From NCBI GenBank assembly GCA_963703015.1, contig OY969779.1, positions 2,604,001 to 2,668,000 of the forward strand: DNA of 64,000 bases, written 5' to 3'. A program made the position numbers and the translations under genes. Positions 1 through 8,837 of the stretch are shown piece after piece. Source of the DNA: Methanobacterium_B sp963703015 (GTDB taxonomy: Archaea > Methanobacteriota > Methanobacteria > Methanobacteriales > Methanobacteriaceae). The notes beneath the pieces are model-generated. The model saw only the letters and a program-made list of their open reading frames with translations, ran no database searches and had not been told where the DNA came from. Position 1 is the first letter of the stretch; the number at the start of each line of letters is the position of its first letter.

Positions 1-598
1 CTGAGACCTGTTTTTGCACTTCGTCAACTGTCGAGTTTGGGTTGTCATGTGAGCGAGCATAGATGGCACTAACTTTATTGCCAGTTACATTTTCTGCAGT
101 TTTCTGATCTAAATAAACATAAACAGACTGTTCAGCTTTAGAGATTCCCGTGATGGTTAATTGTTGATTGTTTACTGTGATTTTGTCTCCGATATGAAGG
201 CCAAGTTTATCAGAAGTATCTTTATTGATCACTACTCCAGTTGTTCCATTGATGCCTTTAATATCCTTCCAATCATTAACTCCTTCAAAGTTTACTTTTG
301 TATTGTTAATATCTTGAGAAAAGACAGTAACTTCTCTAAAATCATAGAGATAAGACATATTTTTTATCTTCGAAACAGTTTGAGGATCCATCAAAAGATT
401 TCCACTACTTGATGTTGGAGTTATTACCACATCGTACATGTACTGATTCATTTGTTCTTGTACTTCTGAAGTTGCTCCTGCTCCAATCCCTAGGAGTACC
501 ACAATTGTAGCAGCTCCAATAATTATTCCCAAAGCAGTCAATGCACTTCTGAGTTTTTTTCTACGAATATTTTTAAACGCTAATTTATAAAGATTCAT
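1..598 (-). CDS. MacB/FtsX-type ABC transporter permease, N-terminal part (cut by window edge)
   Basis: The reading frame starts at ATG 596-598 behind a GAGGT ribosome site and stays open to the left edge, so the C-terminus lies outside. The first ~40 residues hold a basic start (MNLYKLAFKNIRRKK) and one transmembrane segment rich in G, I and V. About 150 residues of soluble extracytoplasmic domain follow, with the layout of the MacB_PCD domain. MacB/LolC-type permeases have this plan, with three more membrane segments expected beyond the edge. The family works with an ATPase of the LolD/MacB type in exporting peptides or lipoproteins or in sensing envelope stress. The partner is probably further left. 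Substrate unknown. Confidence 0.8.
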   Translation of the reverse strand, partial: MNLYKLAFKNIRRKKLRSALTALGIIIGAATIVVLLGIGAGATSEVQEQMNQYMYDVVITPTSSSGNLLMDPQTVSKIKNMSYLYDFREVTVFSQDINNTKVNFEGVNDWKDIKGINGTTGVVINKDTSDKLGLHIGDKITVNNQQLTITGISKAEQSVYVYLDQKTAENVTGNKVSAIYARSHDNPNSTVDEVQKQVS

Positions 599-1130
599 TT
601 TTTACCTCTTATTTATTCAACAAATTATGACAAAACACGTATTTTATTATTCAATGTCCAAATCATGATTTCGGTTTGGATTAAAAGATAATTAAATCTT
701 AAAAACATGTTTAATAAAACACTGCCCTATGATATACTTATTCAAAGACTTAAAAATACTTTTTCCAATATTTGCTCCTTATTAGGTCTTTTTTTACACT
801 AATTTTGCCCAATCTTCCCTCCAAATTATACCCAAATCTCAAAAAATTTGATGATACTTGAAAAATAGGTGGACATTAAATAACTGGAGATTTTAATTGT
901 AATAACCCTAATAATTTAGATTAATTGAAAAAAATGGATTTATGTGGGTTAAAACAGTCATAGCAGTATTATAATGAAAAATTTAAAAAATACATTAAAC
1001 TTAGTTAAATATTGGAATTTTAGATTTCGAAATGTCAATTAAAATTCAGTATCCCTTATATCTTGAAAAGACAATAGTAAAAGGAGAATGGGTTGGATCC
1101 TCAATAAATTTGAAATTTTTTTATAGGTAA
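599..1130. other. Intergenic stretch without recognisable gene
   Basis: A very A+T-rich stretch between the permease start and the end of the winged-helix regulator gene. It should contain the permease promoter, read leftward. I see no open frame with a ribosome site, no tRNA-like fold and no clear repeat. Confidence 0.5.
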
Positions 1131-1448
1131 TTATGATGGGTGACCAACATGGGCACAGGTATCGTCATTTGATTTTATGAATTCTTCCCTTATCTCCTCA
1201 AAACTGTCGTAGTTTTGCTCCATTTTATCTGAAAGGAAGTATAAATTGCCGTACTTTCTTCCATTTGATGTGACCATATGATTTGTCTCTAAAACGTGTA
1301 TATGGTGCTTCACAGTTTTATAATCCAACTCAAGCTTTTCAGCCAGCTGATTAACATTGTACGGCCTATTTTTAAGTTCATCTATAATTCTAACCCTGTT
1401 TGCTGTTCCCTTAGTACCTGCAAGTATTCCCCAAATAAATTTATCCAT
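1131..1448 (-). CDS. ArsR-like winged-helix transcriptional regulator
   Basis: A 105-residue protein with an ArsR/MarR-type winged helix. Helix-turn-helix residues lie around 25-60 (RVRIIDELKNRPYNVNQLAEKL, then the recognition helix DYKTVKHHIHVLE), followed by a wing with NGRKYGNLYFLS. Such small proteins bind promoter DNA as dimers. There is no CxC metal site of classical ArsR. Cysteine appears only near the C-terminus, followed by a His (TCAHVGH). It follows the PadR-HAAS pair on the same strand with 16 bases between, so the three may form one operon and act on the permease downstream. Target and signal are not visible. Confidence 0.75.
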   Translation of the reverse strand: MDKFIWGILAGTKGTANRVRIIDELKNRPYNVNQLAEKLELDYKTVKHHIHVLETNHMVTSNGRKYGNLYFLSDKMEQNYDSFEEIREEFIKSNDDTCAHVGHPS

Positions 1449-1464
1449 TATCCTCCCCCCTCAA

Positions 1465-2061
1465 TTATTTAAATACCATTGTATTCTCTTTTATATCTTC
1501 TAAATTTGATTTTAAGAGTTTAATTACCATTTGGTATAATTTGTTGGCTACGTAGGACATGATTAGTACAAATATTGTCCCAGCTACAGTCAGAGCGATT
1601 CCGAATAAAACCCATATTACAGTAGTTACTCCTTTATATACTGGTAAGAAAACGAAGTTAGGTAAGAATATGTGTAGTAGTGGTGATAGCGTAATTAAAA
1701 TTCCAACAACTATCACAGCTGATCCAGCCAGTACTAAACTTATGATAACAACTGCCAGGAGCAATGAAGGTACGGCTATAAATATGTTAAAAAGACCAAG
1801 CCCTGCAACTGCTGCTAATGCTTCGATTATGCTGGTTGGAGAAGGTTTATCTTCGGCCTTTTGGACCATGTAATCTGCTTTAATTTGCTTAGCAACATTT
1901 TTTGGATCTCCCAATGCCTTTGAAATTTCTTCTTCTGTTCTACCCTTTTCCATTCCTATTCTGAAGTGTTCTTCATAATCTAAAAGTAAATCTTTTTTTT
2001 CATCTACTGACATCTTTTTTATCTGTTTAGAGAGTTTTTTAAGATATTCCTCCTTATTCAT
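1465..2061 (-). CDS. HAAS/DUF1700-domain membrane protein, PadR partner
   Basis: A 198-residue protein. The N-terminal ~75 residues form a soluble helical HAAS-type domain (MNKEEYLKKLSKQIKKM, LLDYEEHFRIGMEKGRTEEEI, ALGDPKNVAKQI), followed by about four hydrophobic segments from ~85 to ~180. The start codon directly abuts the PadR stop codon, so the two are translationally coupled. This pairing of a PadR repressor with a HAAS membrane protein is common in bacteria and methanogens, where the membrane protein is thought to act with the repressor in envelope or transport control. A second module of the same kind lies at 52222-53008. Confidence 0.75.
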   Translation of the reverse strand: MNKEEYLKKLSKQIKKMSVDEKKDLLLDYEEHFRIGMEKGRTEEEISKALGDPKNVAKQIKADYMVQKAEDKPSPTSIIEALAAVAGLGLFNIFIAVPSLLLAVVIISLVLAGSAVIVVGILITLSPLLHIFLPNFVFLPVYKGVTTVIWVLFGIALTVAGTIFVLIMSYVANKLYQMVIKLLKSNLEDIKENTMVFK

Positions 2062-2388
2062 TTAATCACCAGTTTCTGTTTTATAATTGAGTAAATTACT
2101 AACTGCTGCAGAAAATGTATCCCACTCTGCAACTAAATTTTCTTTTTTTTCCTTTCCTAGTTCTGTGATACGATAATATTTACGTGGAGGGCCATCTTGA
2201 GACTCTTTTAAATATGAACTGACTAAATCTTCCTTTTTTAGTCGTCTTAAAAGAGGATATATGGTTCCTTCTGAAATAGAAATATTTTTAGATATTTCAT
2301 CCACCATTTCGTAACCATAACAGTCCTTTCTATCAAGCAGTACTAAAACACAGAGTTCCAGCACGCCTTTTTTAAATTGAGCATTCAT
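2062..2388 (-). CDS. PadR family transcriptional regulator
   Basis: A 108-residue PadR winged-helix protein: MNAQFKKGVLELCVLVLL, then the conserved YGYEMV, the helix-turn-helix with EGTIYPLLRRLKKEDLV, and the wing PPRKYYRITELGKE. The frame is open further upstream, but only through low-complexity repeat DNA. The ATG at 2386-2388 with a GTGAT ribosome site is the family start. PadR proteins are usually repressors that bind their own promoter. A TATA box at about 2429-2441 and two TACCTTG direct repeats (minus strand) between it and the ATG are candidate autoregulatory sites. Confidence 0.85.
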   Translation of the reverse strand: MNAQFKKGVLELCVLVLLDRKDCYGYEMVDEISKNISISEGTIYPLLRRLKKEDLVSSYLKESQDGPPRKYYRITELGKEKKENLVAEWDTFSAAVSNLLNYKTETGD

Positions 2389-2402
2389 AGTATCACTGCA
2401 CT

Positions 2403-2441
2403 TAACAAGGTATTGTATATAGCAAGGTACTATATATAGTT
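2403..2441 (-). promoter_or_regulatory. padR promoter with candidate PadR operator
   Basis: On the minus strand a TATA box (ACTATATATAGT) sits about 45 bases before the padR ATG. It is followed by TACCTTG repeated twice, 17 bases start to start, on either side of CTATATACAA. The repeats lie where the transcription start should be, as expected for an autorepressor site. Inference from position only. Confidence 0.45.
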
Positions 2442-2475
2442 TAGTGCAACTTGTGTAATTTGGAAAAAAGAAAAA

Positions 2476-2541
2476 TAGTATAAAAATAGTATAAAAATAG
2501 TATAAAAATAGTATAAAAATAGTATAAAAATAGTATAAAAA
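2476..2541. repeat. Six perfect tandem 11-bp repeats with phased A-tracts
   Basis: The unit TAGTATAAAAA repeats six times without a mismatch, preceded by another run of five A. A-tracts recurring every 11 bases are close to the helical repeat, so this DNA is probably bent. It lies just upstream of the padR TATA box and just past the end of the gshB-like gene. Confidence 0.9.
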
Positions 2542-2586
2542 TGTATTATTAATTGTTTTTAAATTAGAAATTAACCACAATTATTT

Positions 2587-3573
2587 CTAAAATTTTAGTA
2601 AATCCAGTATTTTCTTCTCAACATGCCGATTTTGACCGATGTATGGGAAATTATGGGGATATATAACTGGATTAAAGTTTAATTCTATGATGCTGTGATT
2701 ATTCTTACCAGGCTTTGCTTTAACATCTGGAATGATTATATCAACTCCACAGATTTTTGCTTCCACTACTTCTGCTGATTTTACTGCGATTTCCTTATAA
2801 CCTTCATGCACTTCATCGGTAAAATCTATACTGTCGCCACCAGTACTCAGATTAGAATTTTCCCTGAGATAAACAACTTCACCTTGTTTGGGAACATGAT
2901 TAACATCCATATTCTGGATATTTAGGTTATGCTTTTCAATGGGGCCGATATCTATCTTTTCAAGTGGAGTTAAGTAACCTTTACCCCTCCTGAGGTCTTG
3001 ATTTTTTTCATCTACCAATTCTTGGATGTTGTGTATTCCATCACCCTTGACATTTGCAGGTACCCTGTACATAACAGCTAGAACTTCATCTGTTACAACA
3101 AGAAATCTATATTCTTCCCCAGCAACATAATCTTCAATCAACACATCTTTACTGTAGTTAAATGCATCTTCAATTGCATTAGCGTAAACTTCCTTGGATT
3201 TCAAGGCTTTAATAATTAGAACACCCTCACCAAAATTAGCAGATTTAGGTTTTATCACAATATCCTTATTTTCAAAGTCAGAGTATATTTCCAATGCACC
3301 CTCTAAATTTTTCACTGTAACGCTATCTGGAACATTGATATCGTGCTCTCTTAGAATTAACTTGGTCAATTCCTTATTTTCCATGATGAGGGGCACCACG
3401 TAATTATCTAAAGAAGTTTTAGTGCCTTGTTTAATATATTCAACCCTATCCCCTTTTATTAAACGAATAAAATTTTCATCCCAATCTAGTACCTCAACTT
3501 TCACTCCTCTACCTTGTGCTTCGTTGATGATTATTTGGGTTGAAAGTTCTAGTTGTTCATATTCCTTTTGCAT
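2587..3573 (-). CDS. gshB-like: Glutathione synthetase half of a split GshF (ATP-grasp)
   Basis: A 328-residue ATP-grasp protein matching the C-terminal half of bacterial bifunctional GshF, not stand-alone GshB. Landmarks are YEQLELSTQ near the start, SLDNYVVPLIMENKELTK (~53-70), the ATP-binding VIKPKSANFGEGV (~107-119), IEDYVAGEEYRF (~146-157), LRENSNLSTGGDSID (~236-250) and IIELNFNPVIYP near the end. GshF would ligate glycine to gamma-glutamylcysteine using ATP. The gene overlaps the 3' end of gshA by 17 bases, and its ribosome site (AGGGGA) lies inside gshA, so it is translated as a separate, coupled protein. The N-terminus begins exactly at the GshF interdomain linker. Residues needed for ATP look present. 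Which amino acid is added is not certain. Confidence 0.85.
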   Translation of the reverse strand: MQKEYEQLELSTQIIINEAQGRGVKVEVLDWDENFIRLIKGDRVEYIKQGTKTSLDNYVVPLIMENKELTKLILREHDINVPDSVTVKNLEGALEIYSDFENKDIVIKPKSANFGEGVLIIKALKSKEVYANAIEDAFNYSKDVLIEDYVAGEEYRFLVVTDEVLAVMYRVPANVKGDGIHNIQELVDEKNQDLRRGKGYLTPLEKIDIGPIEKHNLNIQNMDVNHVPKQGEVVYLRENSNLSTGGDSIDFTDEVHEGYKEIAVKSAEVVEAKICGVDIIIPDVKAKPGKNNHSIIELNFNPVIYPHNFPYIGQNRHVEKKILDLLKF

Positions 3574-5134
3574 AATTTTTTCCCCTGAGATCAGATTTTT
3601 CTGAGTTGGATGATACTTCTAACTGCTGTGAATTTTTCGCACATTTTATTCCAAATTCTAAATAATTTTCGTTATTTGATTCCATTTCTCTGTTAATTCT
3701 TTCAGAGGGCAGTAATGATATATCGTTAAGCTTAAGCTTCTCCTTTTCTACAGTTTTGATATAGCTGTTATCTCCTGTGGAGGTGTATATGAAATTTGCA
3801 ATGGTTATGAGTTTTTCAAATAGTTTTTCAGCCCAGGATTTTAAAGTAACAGTTTTGTTATCGTAGTTTTGTAACTTTAAATTTTCTTTTCTACCAAATA
3901 ATGATACTAAATGATGATTTGCATTGATATTAGAATGTTCAATTTCTGTCATCAATGGGCTGGGTTCAAATAAACAGAAAAGCATGAAAACATGGATAAA
4001 TTTCATCTGCTCAAGGCTTAAACCAAGTTTTTCAAAGGGATTCAGGTCTAAAATTCTTAGCTCCACATACTCCACACCCCTATTCTCTAAAGCCTCTAAT
4101 GGTGTTTCTCCAGATTTAAGAGGTTGTTTTAATCTTATTGAAGAATAAAATTCGTTTTCATTTTGTAGGATGTTTCCGTTGAGTTGTATTTGGGATCCGT
4201 CTTGGTAGATGCCTAGTTTTAAGTAATCTTCATCTTCAGTTGATATCATTTTACGTATCTTTTCAGAATATTCTTCCAAGCTATTGAAATAGATGTTCAT
4301 ACTTTTAAGGCTGTTAGAGTATCCAAATCTGCTTACGCGTAGTGATGTGGCGTACTGATTCATCTGAGCTACACATACATGTGAAAAGTTGTTTGGATTA
4401 TTATCTTCGCTTAATGTGTTTGCATCGGCATTTTTAATGATTTTAGCACAACGAGGACAGCAATCATGAATTACATCAATTTCCTTGTTTATTACAGAAA
4501 AATATGATTGGTGACAAGATGGAGATGCACCAAACAGGTAAATTAGTATCCAACTGTAGCGCAGAAAATTTCTAGCCACTTGAAAATGTATTTGATTGTT
4601 AAACAAATGCTTATCTGTATTTTCACCAAATTTTTTGTACAGGTAGTTGATCATTCCTTCTCCAAAGGAGAAGTTGTAATGGATACCAGATATCATCTGC
4701 ATCTTCTTACCATATCTAATGGCCAATCCTTTTCTATATATTTCTTTGTACTTTCCATTTTCTGTATCAGCAAAGGTTGCAATTGGAATATTATCTTCGT
4801 CTGGAAGTTTTGGAGGCATACTAAGAGGCCATAATAGTTCATCACCTATTGAGTTTTCAACTTCGGTGTTGATCCTCATTAATTCTTCGTATACTTCTTC
4901 AGCAGAATTACAAGGTGGTGTTATAATTTCAATTTGACTCTCTGAAAAATCGGTAGTAATCCTCTCATTTTCAAGTTTATCCCCAAATTCTATGGGATGT
5001 TGAGTCAATGCGAGTTCACCGTTGGATAGTACCCTTTGATTTTCTTTTTCCAGTCCAAAATTTACTTCTACCAACAATTTTCCTTTATTTTCTTTTAATA
5101 TAGATTCTGATATTTCTGAAAAATTCCAGTTCAT
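3557..5134 (-). CDS. gshA: Glutamate-cysteine ligase half of a split GshF
   Basis: A 525-residue protein of the proteobacterial-type GshA family as found in the N-terminal half of GshF. Visible motifs are VEVNFGLEKENQRV (glutamate/metal site), TTDFSESQIEIITPP, LWPLSMPP, GKKMQMISGIHYNFSF, RYSWILIYLFGASPSC and VEYVELRILDLNPFEKLG. It should form gamma-glutamylcysteine from glutamate, cysteine and ATP in the cytoplasm. I chose ATG 5132-5134, behind GGGGGAT, over one five codons upstream. The last ~20 residues do not resemble GshF, which supports a true gene split rather than a frameshift. A palindromic operator sits 20 bases before the start. Glutathione genes are rare in methanogens, so transfer from bacteria is likely. 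Confidence 0.88.
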   Translation of the reverse strand: MNWNFSEISESILKENKGKLLVEVNFGLEKENQRVLSNGELALTQHPIEFGDKLENERITTDFSESQIEIITPPCNSAEEVYEELMRINTEVENSIGDELLWPLSMPPKLPDEDNIPIATFADTENGKYKEIYRKGLAIRYGKKMQMISGIHYNFSFGEGMINYLYKKFGENTDKHLFNNQIHFQVARNFLRYSWILIYLFGASPSCHQSYFSVINKEIDVIHDCCPRCAKIIKNADANTLSEDNNPNNFSHVCVAQMNQYATSLRVSRFGYSNSLKSMNIYFNSLEEYSEKIRKMISTEDEDYLKLGIYQDGSQIQLNGNILQNENEFYSSIRLKQPLKSGETPLEALENRGVEYVELRILDLNPFEKLGLSLEQMKFIHVFMLFCLFEPSPLMTEIEHSNINANHHLVSLFGRKENLKLQNYDNKTVTLKSWAEKLFEKLITIANFIYTSTGDNSYIKTVEKEKLKLNDISLLPSERINREMESNNENYLEFGIKCAKNSQQLEVSSNSEKSDLRGKNYAKGI

Positions 5135-5153
5135 ATGATCCCCCAGCAATCCA

Positions 5154-5180
5154 TAACAATTGTTAATTTGGATATATTTG
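5154..5180 (-). promoter_or_regulatory. gshA promoter and TAACAATTGTTA operator
   Basis: The perfect 12-bp palindrome TAACAATTGTTA occupies 5154-5165. On the minus strand a TATA-like AAATATATCC (5170-5179) lies just upstream. The palindrome therefore falls between the TATA box and the gshA ribosome site, where a repressor would block polymerase. The same palindrome occurs before thiS and before the trans-sulfuration gene. Confidence 0.7.
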
Positions 5181-5614
5181 AATTCTTGACAATTAAATTT
5201 TAATAAATTAAAACAACATTAAACTTAAAAAAATTTGATTTACATTAACATAAAACATTTTGTTCGTGCATCTTATATTATTTTTATAATATATATGCTT
5301 TAAATTTAATCTAATAAATTTAACTAAATTCAGTGGTATAAACCCTCTAATGTTTAATTATTAGTTCTAATTCTATTTTATATTAAATAATCTGACCAAA
5401 ATGGGCAATCTCTAGATGGTTTTTAGCTAGTGCAAAATTCATTCATGTTAGTTATTAAAAACTAATAATATAATCATTATATTACTTTAATTCGTTTAAT
5501 CCATAGAAATATAATTTTGTTTAATATAATATGTCCAATTCTATTGTTGTTTTATCAAAAAAGTTATATTACGGAATGGATATATATTATATTTAATAAT
5601 TAGAGGTGATTTAG
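5181..5614. other. A+T-rich divergent intergenic region
   Basis: Upstream region shared by gshA (left) and the CPBP protease gene (right). It is extremely A+T-rich with several TATA-like runs, for example around 5270-5300 and 5579-5595. I see no open frame with a ribosome site and no RNA gene. Confidence 0.5.
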
Positions 5615-6496
5615 ATGGAAACATTTCTTGATCAAGCAAATAAAGGTAAAACAAGTATAATAAGGTATATTGTTGGAATATTCATAATTTATTTTTTTAT
5701 TTATGTTGTTGGTGCGGCTCTGCAGTTCTTGGTTGCAATAGCAATGGGATCCACAGTTGAACTTGGAAGGTTTAATATAAGTTCAATAAGCCCACTGACT
5801 TACTTTGTTGTAACAATGTGTCCTGCAATTTGTGGAATTATTGGAGTCTTTATAAGTGTTCGTTTCATTCATCAAAGACCCTTTTCTACACTGGTCACTC
5901 CATTTAAAAAGATCAAAGCAAAACCTATTCTTTACGGGTTTGGATTTTTTTTCCTGCTTTTGGTGCTATCAGATCTTATTTTAGGTGGATTGAACTCATC
6001 TAATATACAGTTTAACTCAAACAACATTTCGCAGTGGTTGTATTTTCTTCCATTCATCTTAATTCTCATACCACTTCAAACTACCAGTGAAGAACTAACA
6101 TACAGAGGTTATTGGATGCAGGGAACAGGGCTTTTAACCAGAAATTTTTTTATATTGGCCCTAATAAACGGTATTTTATTCCTATTACCACACATAGTAA
6201 ACCCTGAAATAACAGCCGGTGGAATTCTAGCAATGATGTACTACGTAGTAGTTGGGTTCTCCCTTGCATACATAACACTAAAAAGTGGAACATTAGAATT
6301 GGCCATTGGTATGCATGCTGCAAATAATATCTACGCATCAGCTATAATTCATCCTCAAGCTTCGATTCTTCAAACACCATCATTATTTACCCAAGCAGCA
6401 ATTGATCCTATCTATGAACTTCTAACAATAATTGTTATAATGGTGGTATTTTACTTAGTAACATTCAAAATAAAACCCCAATGGAAAAGATGTTAA
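5615..6496 (+). CDS. CPBP family intramembrane glutamic endopeptidase
   Basis: A 293-residue membrane protein with about eight hydrophobic segments. It carries the signature of CAAX protease and bacteriocin-processing (CPBP, Abi) enzymes: EE-x3-R in SEELTYRGYW (E159, E160, R164), a His in LLPHIVNP (H193), and HAANN near 234. In this family the Glu and His residues form the active site inside the membrane, and the enzymes cleave near membrane anchors of prenylated or small membrane proteins. Start behind a strong GAGGTGATT ribosome site. It stands alone, divergent from gshA. Substrate unknown. Confidence 0.85.
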   Translation: METFLDQANKGKTSIIRYIVGIFIIYFFIYVVGAALQFLVAIAMGSTVELGRFNISSISPLTYFVVTMCPAICGIIGVFISVRFIHQRPFSTLVTPFKKIKAKPILYGFGFFFLLLVLSDLILGGLNSSNIQFNSNNISQWLYFLPFILILIPLQTTSEELTYRGYWMQGTGLLTRNFFILALINGILFLLPHIVNPEITAGGILAMMYYVVVGFSLAYITLKSGTLELAIGMHAANNIYASAIIHPQASILQTPSLFTQAAIDPIYELLTIIVIMVVFYLVTFKIKPQWKRC

Positions 6497-6517
6497 AAAT
6501 CTTTTCACATCTTTTTA
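6485..6517 (+). terminator. Hairpin with T-run at the end of the CPBP gene
   Basis: AAAAGATGT (6485-6493) and ACATCTTTT (6507-6515) form a perfect 9-bp inverted repeat with a 13-base loop. It overlaps the stop codon and ends in a run of T. Archaeal termination mainly needs T-rich RNA ends, so the T-run may matter more than the stem. Confidence 0.45.
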
Positions 6518-6684
6518 TGATGTTGTTACAACATATTTCAATTTTTTTTAAAGAACCTTAATTCGCTTATTATTTTAAAGAATTTAAATTTCTCTTAATC
6601 CCTTAAACCCAATACTAAATTTTTGTTTAAAGTATCGTAGTCAGTATTTTAGGGATTTGAATAAAAAAAGGAATGAATTGAAGA

Positions 6685-7884
6685 TTATTTATTAAAATCT
6701 ACTTCTATTAAGCCTGGATTTTTACCTGTTATACATTCACCACCGTTTTTGGTCACTATAAATGTATCTTCTATTCCCACCATTCCCACACCTTTGATTC
6801 CCTTTTTAGGTTCTACTGCAAATACCATTCCTTCTTTAAGGGGTTCGTTAAATCCATTTGCTATGACTGGTGTTTCATCTATGAGCAAACCAATACCATG
6901 TCCTAAAAATTTGACTGTACGATTTTCATAGCCCATGAAATTTTCTAGAAACTCTGGATTTAGTCCATCAATTATTGTTCTGTAAATTTCAGCTGGCACA
7001 GCACCGGGTTTTAACATGGAAGCTATATCATTTTGTATTTCAACGCATATTTCATGTGCTTCAATTGCTTCCTTTTTTAGGGGAGTTTGGTACATGTAGG
7101 TCATTGTTTTGTCTGTGTTGTAACCTTCAACTCCACAGCCAACATCCACGAATACCAAATCGCCCCTTTGAAGCTTTTTATCCCTGCTTCCTATCAATGG
7201 AACAGCCGGACTTATCCCAGAATTTCCTCCAGGGCCATTGAAGTAACTGGGGTAGATAGAACTTTCACCAAACCCTAACTGTCCTAGGACCATTTCTGTA
7301 TCAAACATACCGAATCTTGAAACACCGTGATGACCTTCAGCCATCATTAGTTTAAAGAGATCGGATGCAAATTCTGTTTCACTCATGCCAGCTACCAGAA
7401 TATCTGGTACAAGGTCTTCAAGCACATGTCTATGTATTTCCCCAGCTCTTCTCATTAAAGACAATTCATAAGGGGTTTTAACAGATCTTACTCTGGCCAC
7501 AACAGAATCTAGAGACTTAAAATTTTTAAATGGGAAATGTTTTTGAAATCTGGAGTACATCGCAAGTGGCACAATTTCAGTTTCGATGTACACAGTTTCA
7601 GGCAGATCCTCATACATATGAGCAGCATCACGGTAACTGTTCATTGGCTTTAAATCTTCAAACAACGATTCATAAGTTGCCCTTTCATAACTTTTTCTAA
7701 TCCAGAATGTAGAGCTATTTCTTTCAATTATTAGCATGCCATCTTGCATGGTTCCTGTGAAGTAATAAATATTTATCTTACTAAATAGAACAGCAAATTC
7801 CCAATCATGGTACTGTTCATCCATGAAAGATCTGAAATTTTTCATCCTAGTATCAAGTTCATTTAATGGTGTTTTTGTAATCAT
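6685..7884 (-). CDS. M24 family metallopeptidase (Xaa-Pro aminopeptidase-like)
   Basis: A 399-residue cytosolic protein with an N-terminal creatinase-like domain (~1-135) and a C-terminal pita-bread catalytic domain (~140-395). All five metal ligands of M24 peptidases are present: D247 (VFVDVG), D258 (YNTDKT), H329 (LGHGIG), E358 (FAVEPK) and E372 (GIEDTF). It should remove an N-terminal residue before proline, or act as a dipeptidase, with two Mn or Co ions. It is a single gene with its own promoter region. The exact substrate cannot be told from sequence. It may act in peptide turnover. Confidence 0.85.
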   Translation of the reverse strand: MITKTPLNELDTRMKNFRSFMDEQYHDWEFAVLFSKINIYYFTGTMQDGMLIIERNSSTFWIRKSYERATYESLFEDLKPMNSYRDAAHMYEDLPETVYIETEIVPLAMYSRFQKHFPFKNFKSLDSVVARVRSVKTPYELSLMRRAGEIHRHVLEDLVPDILVAGMSETEFASDLFKLMMAEGHHGVSRFGMFDTEMVLGQLGFGESSIYPSYFNGPGGNSGISPAVPLIGSRDKKLQRGDLVFVDVGCGVEGYNTDKTMTYMYQTPLKKEAIEAHEICVEIQNDIASMLKPGAVPAEIYRTIIDGLNPEFLENFMGYENRTVKFLGHGIGLLIDETPVIANGFNEPLKEGMVFAVEPKKGIKGVGMVGIEDTFIVTKNGGECITGKNPGLIEVDFNK

Positions 7885-8084
7885 AAAATTATCACCTTCA
7901 TACTAACCATTTTTCAATTAAATCATATGAATATTAGTTAAATAGAGTGGATTAAAACTAAGCTAATCCAATAAAAAAAAATTATTTATACTCATTTCAA
8001 TCAATTTCATCCAACAATAGAAATTCTAAACAGATTATCTGGGTATGTTTTTAAAATAATATTCTTAATATGCTCTTGAACTTG

Positions 8085-8837
8085 TTAATCATTGCTTTTT
8101 ACAGTTGATTTTGGGTTTTCTGGTTCTTCGGGATTTAATAAATTTATATCACCGATCTTAGTCATGTTTGGTATTGTAGGAAGGTCCCTTCCATTAATTA
8201 TTAGATCATCCAAGAATCGTATATTGTCTGGACCACCCTTACCTTCATTTCTCTCGAGCATGGATCCATCATCGTATGCAGCCCAAATTTTAATTAGGGT
8301 GCAGTTGTTGTTTTTTTCAATATCATGAATTATAACGTTTCTTCTGTTAACTCCCCAAAGATCTGTGCCTTCAATTTCTGCAGCTGCTGTAAGGGGGTTA
8401 CTATTAAACTCTGAATATAATCCTTCCCTGTAATATTGTGGATCGTTAGGTACACTAACAAATTCTCCATTATCCATTTTAAAAAATTTATTCAAACTGG
8501 TTCCATCAAAATATATCTCAAAAGCAACATAATTATCTGGACTTTTTATCAGAAAGTGTCCCAAACCCATGTTGGTTAATATGGGATTCGTATTTTCTAA
8601 CAATTCTTGTGTTATTGAACCGTGATTCATTATTTGACTGGCAAGTGTCATGAGTTCTTGATTGTAACTCGTTCCAAAACCACCTGTTGCTATTATCCAA
8701 CCATCACTGGTTATCACGGTATGGAAGAAAAGACCGCCACAAACTTTGAATTGTATTTCTGCATTTTTTCCGTAAAAATTGTCCTGGGCTATAAATAATT
8801 CAGCAGGGAATATTGCATCTCTTCTAAATGCAACCAC
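8085..8837 (-). CDS. Conserved hypothetical protein, start uncertain
   Basis: The given start is a GTG in DVVAFRRDA. The same frame stays open upstream to about 8912, just after a TAG, and reads NELENDCCSVIIQVTDN before the GTG, which looks like real protein. The only candidate starts in that extension are ATT codons (8906 or 8900) behind AAAGGGG, so an ATT start or a lost signal peptide is possible. The body has VAFRRDAIFPAELFIAQD, a glycine-rich GGLFFHTVITSDGWIIATGGFG, and a hydrophilic tail. I do not recognise an enzyme family. A secreted or surface role is a guess. It lies between the peptidase and pdxS, in neither operon. Confidence 0.6.
   Translation of the reverse strand: MVAFRRDAIFPAELFIAQDNFYGKNAEIQFKVCGGLFFHTVITSDGWIIATGGFGTSYNQELMTLASQIMNHGSITQELLENTNPILTNMGLGHFLIKSPDNYVAFEIYFDGTSLNKFFKMDNGEFVSVPNDPQYYREGLYSEFNSNPLTAAAEIEGTDLWGVNRRNVIIHDIEKNNNCTLIKIWAAYDDGSMLERNEGKGGPDNIRFLDDLIINGRDLPTIPNMTKIGDINLLNPEEPENPKSTVKSND

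Noticed and set aside
2389..2580. N-terminal extension of PadR with repeated YYFYTIFILFL residues
   Set aside because: This is translation of the 11-bp repeat array; the family start and ribosome site are at 2388.
3557..3573. GshA/GshB junction as a frameshifted single gshF
   Set aside because: The second gene has its own AGGGGA ribosome site and ATG, and the end of GshA has no match to GshF in the overlap, so the split looks genuine.
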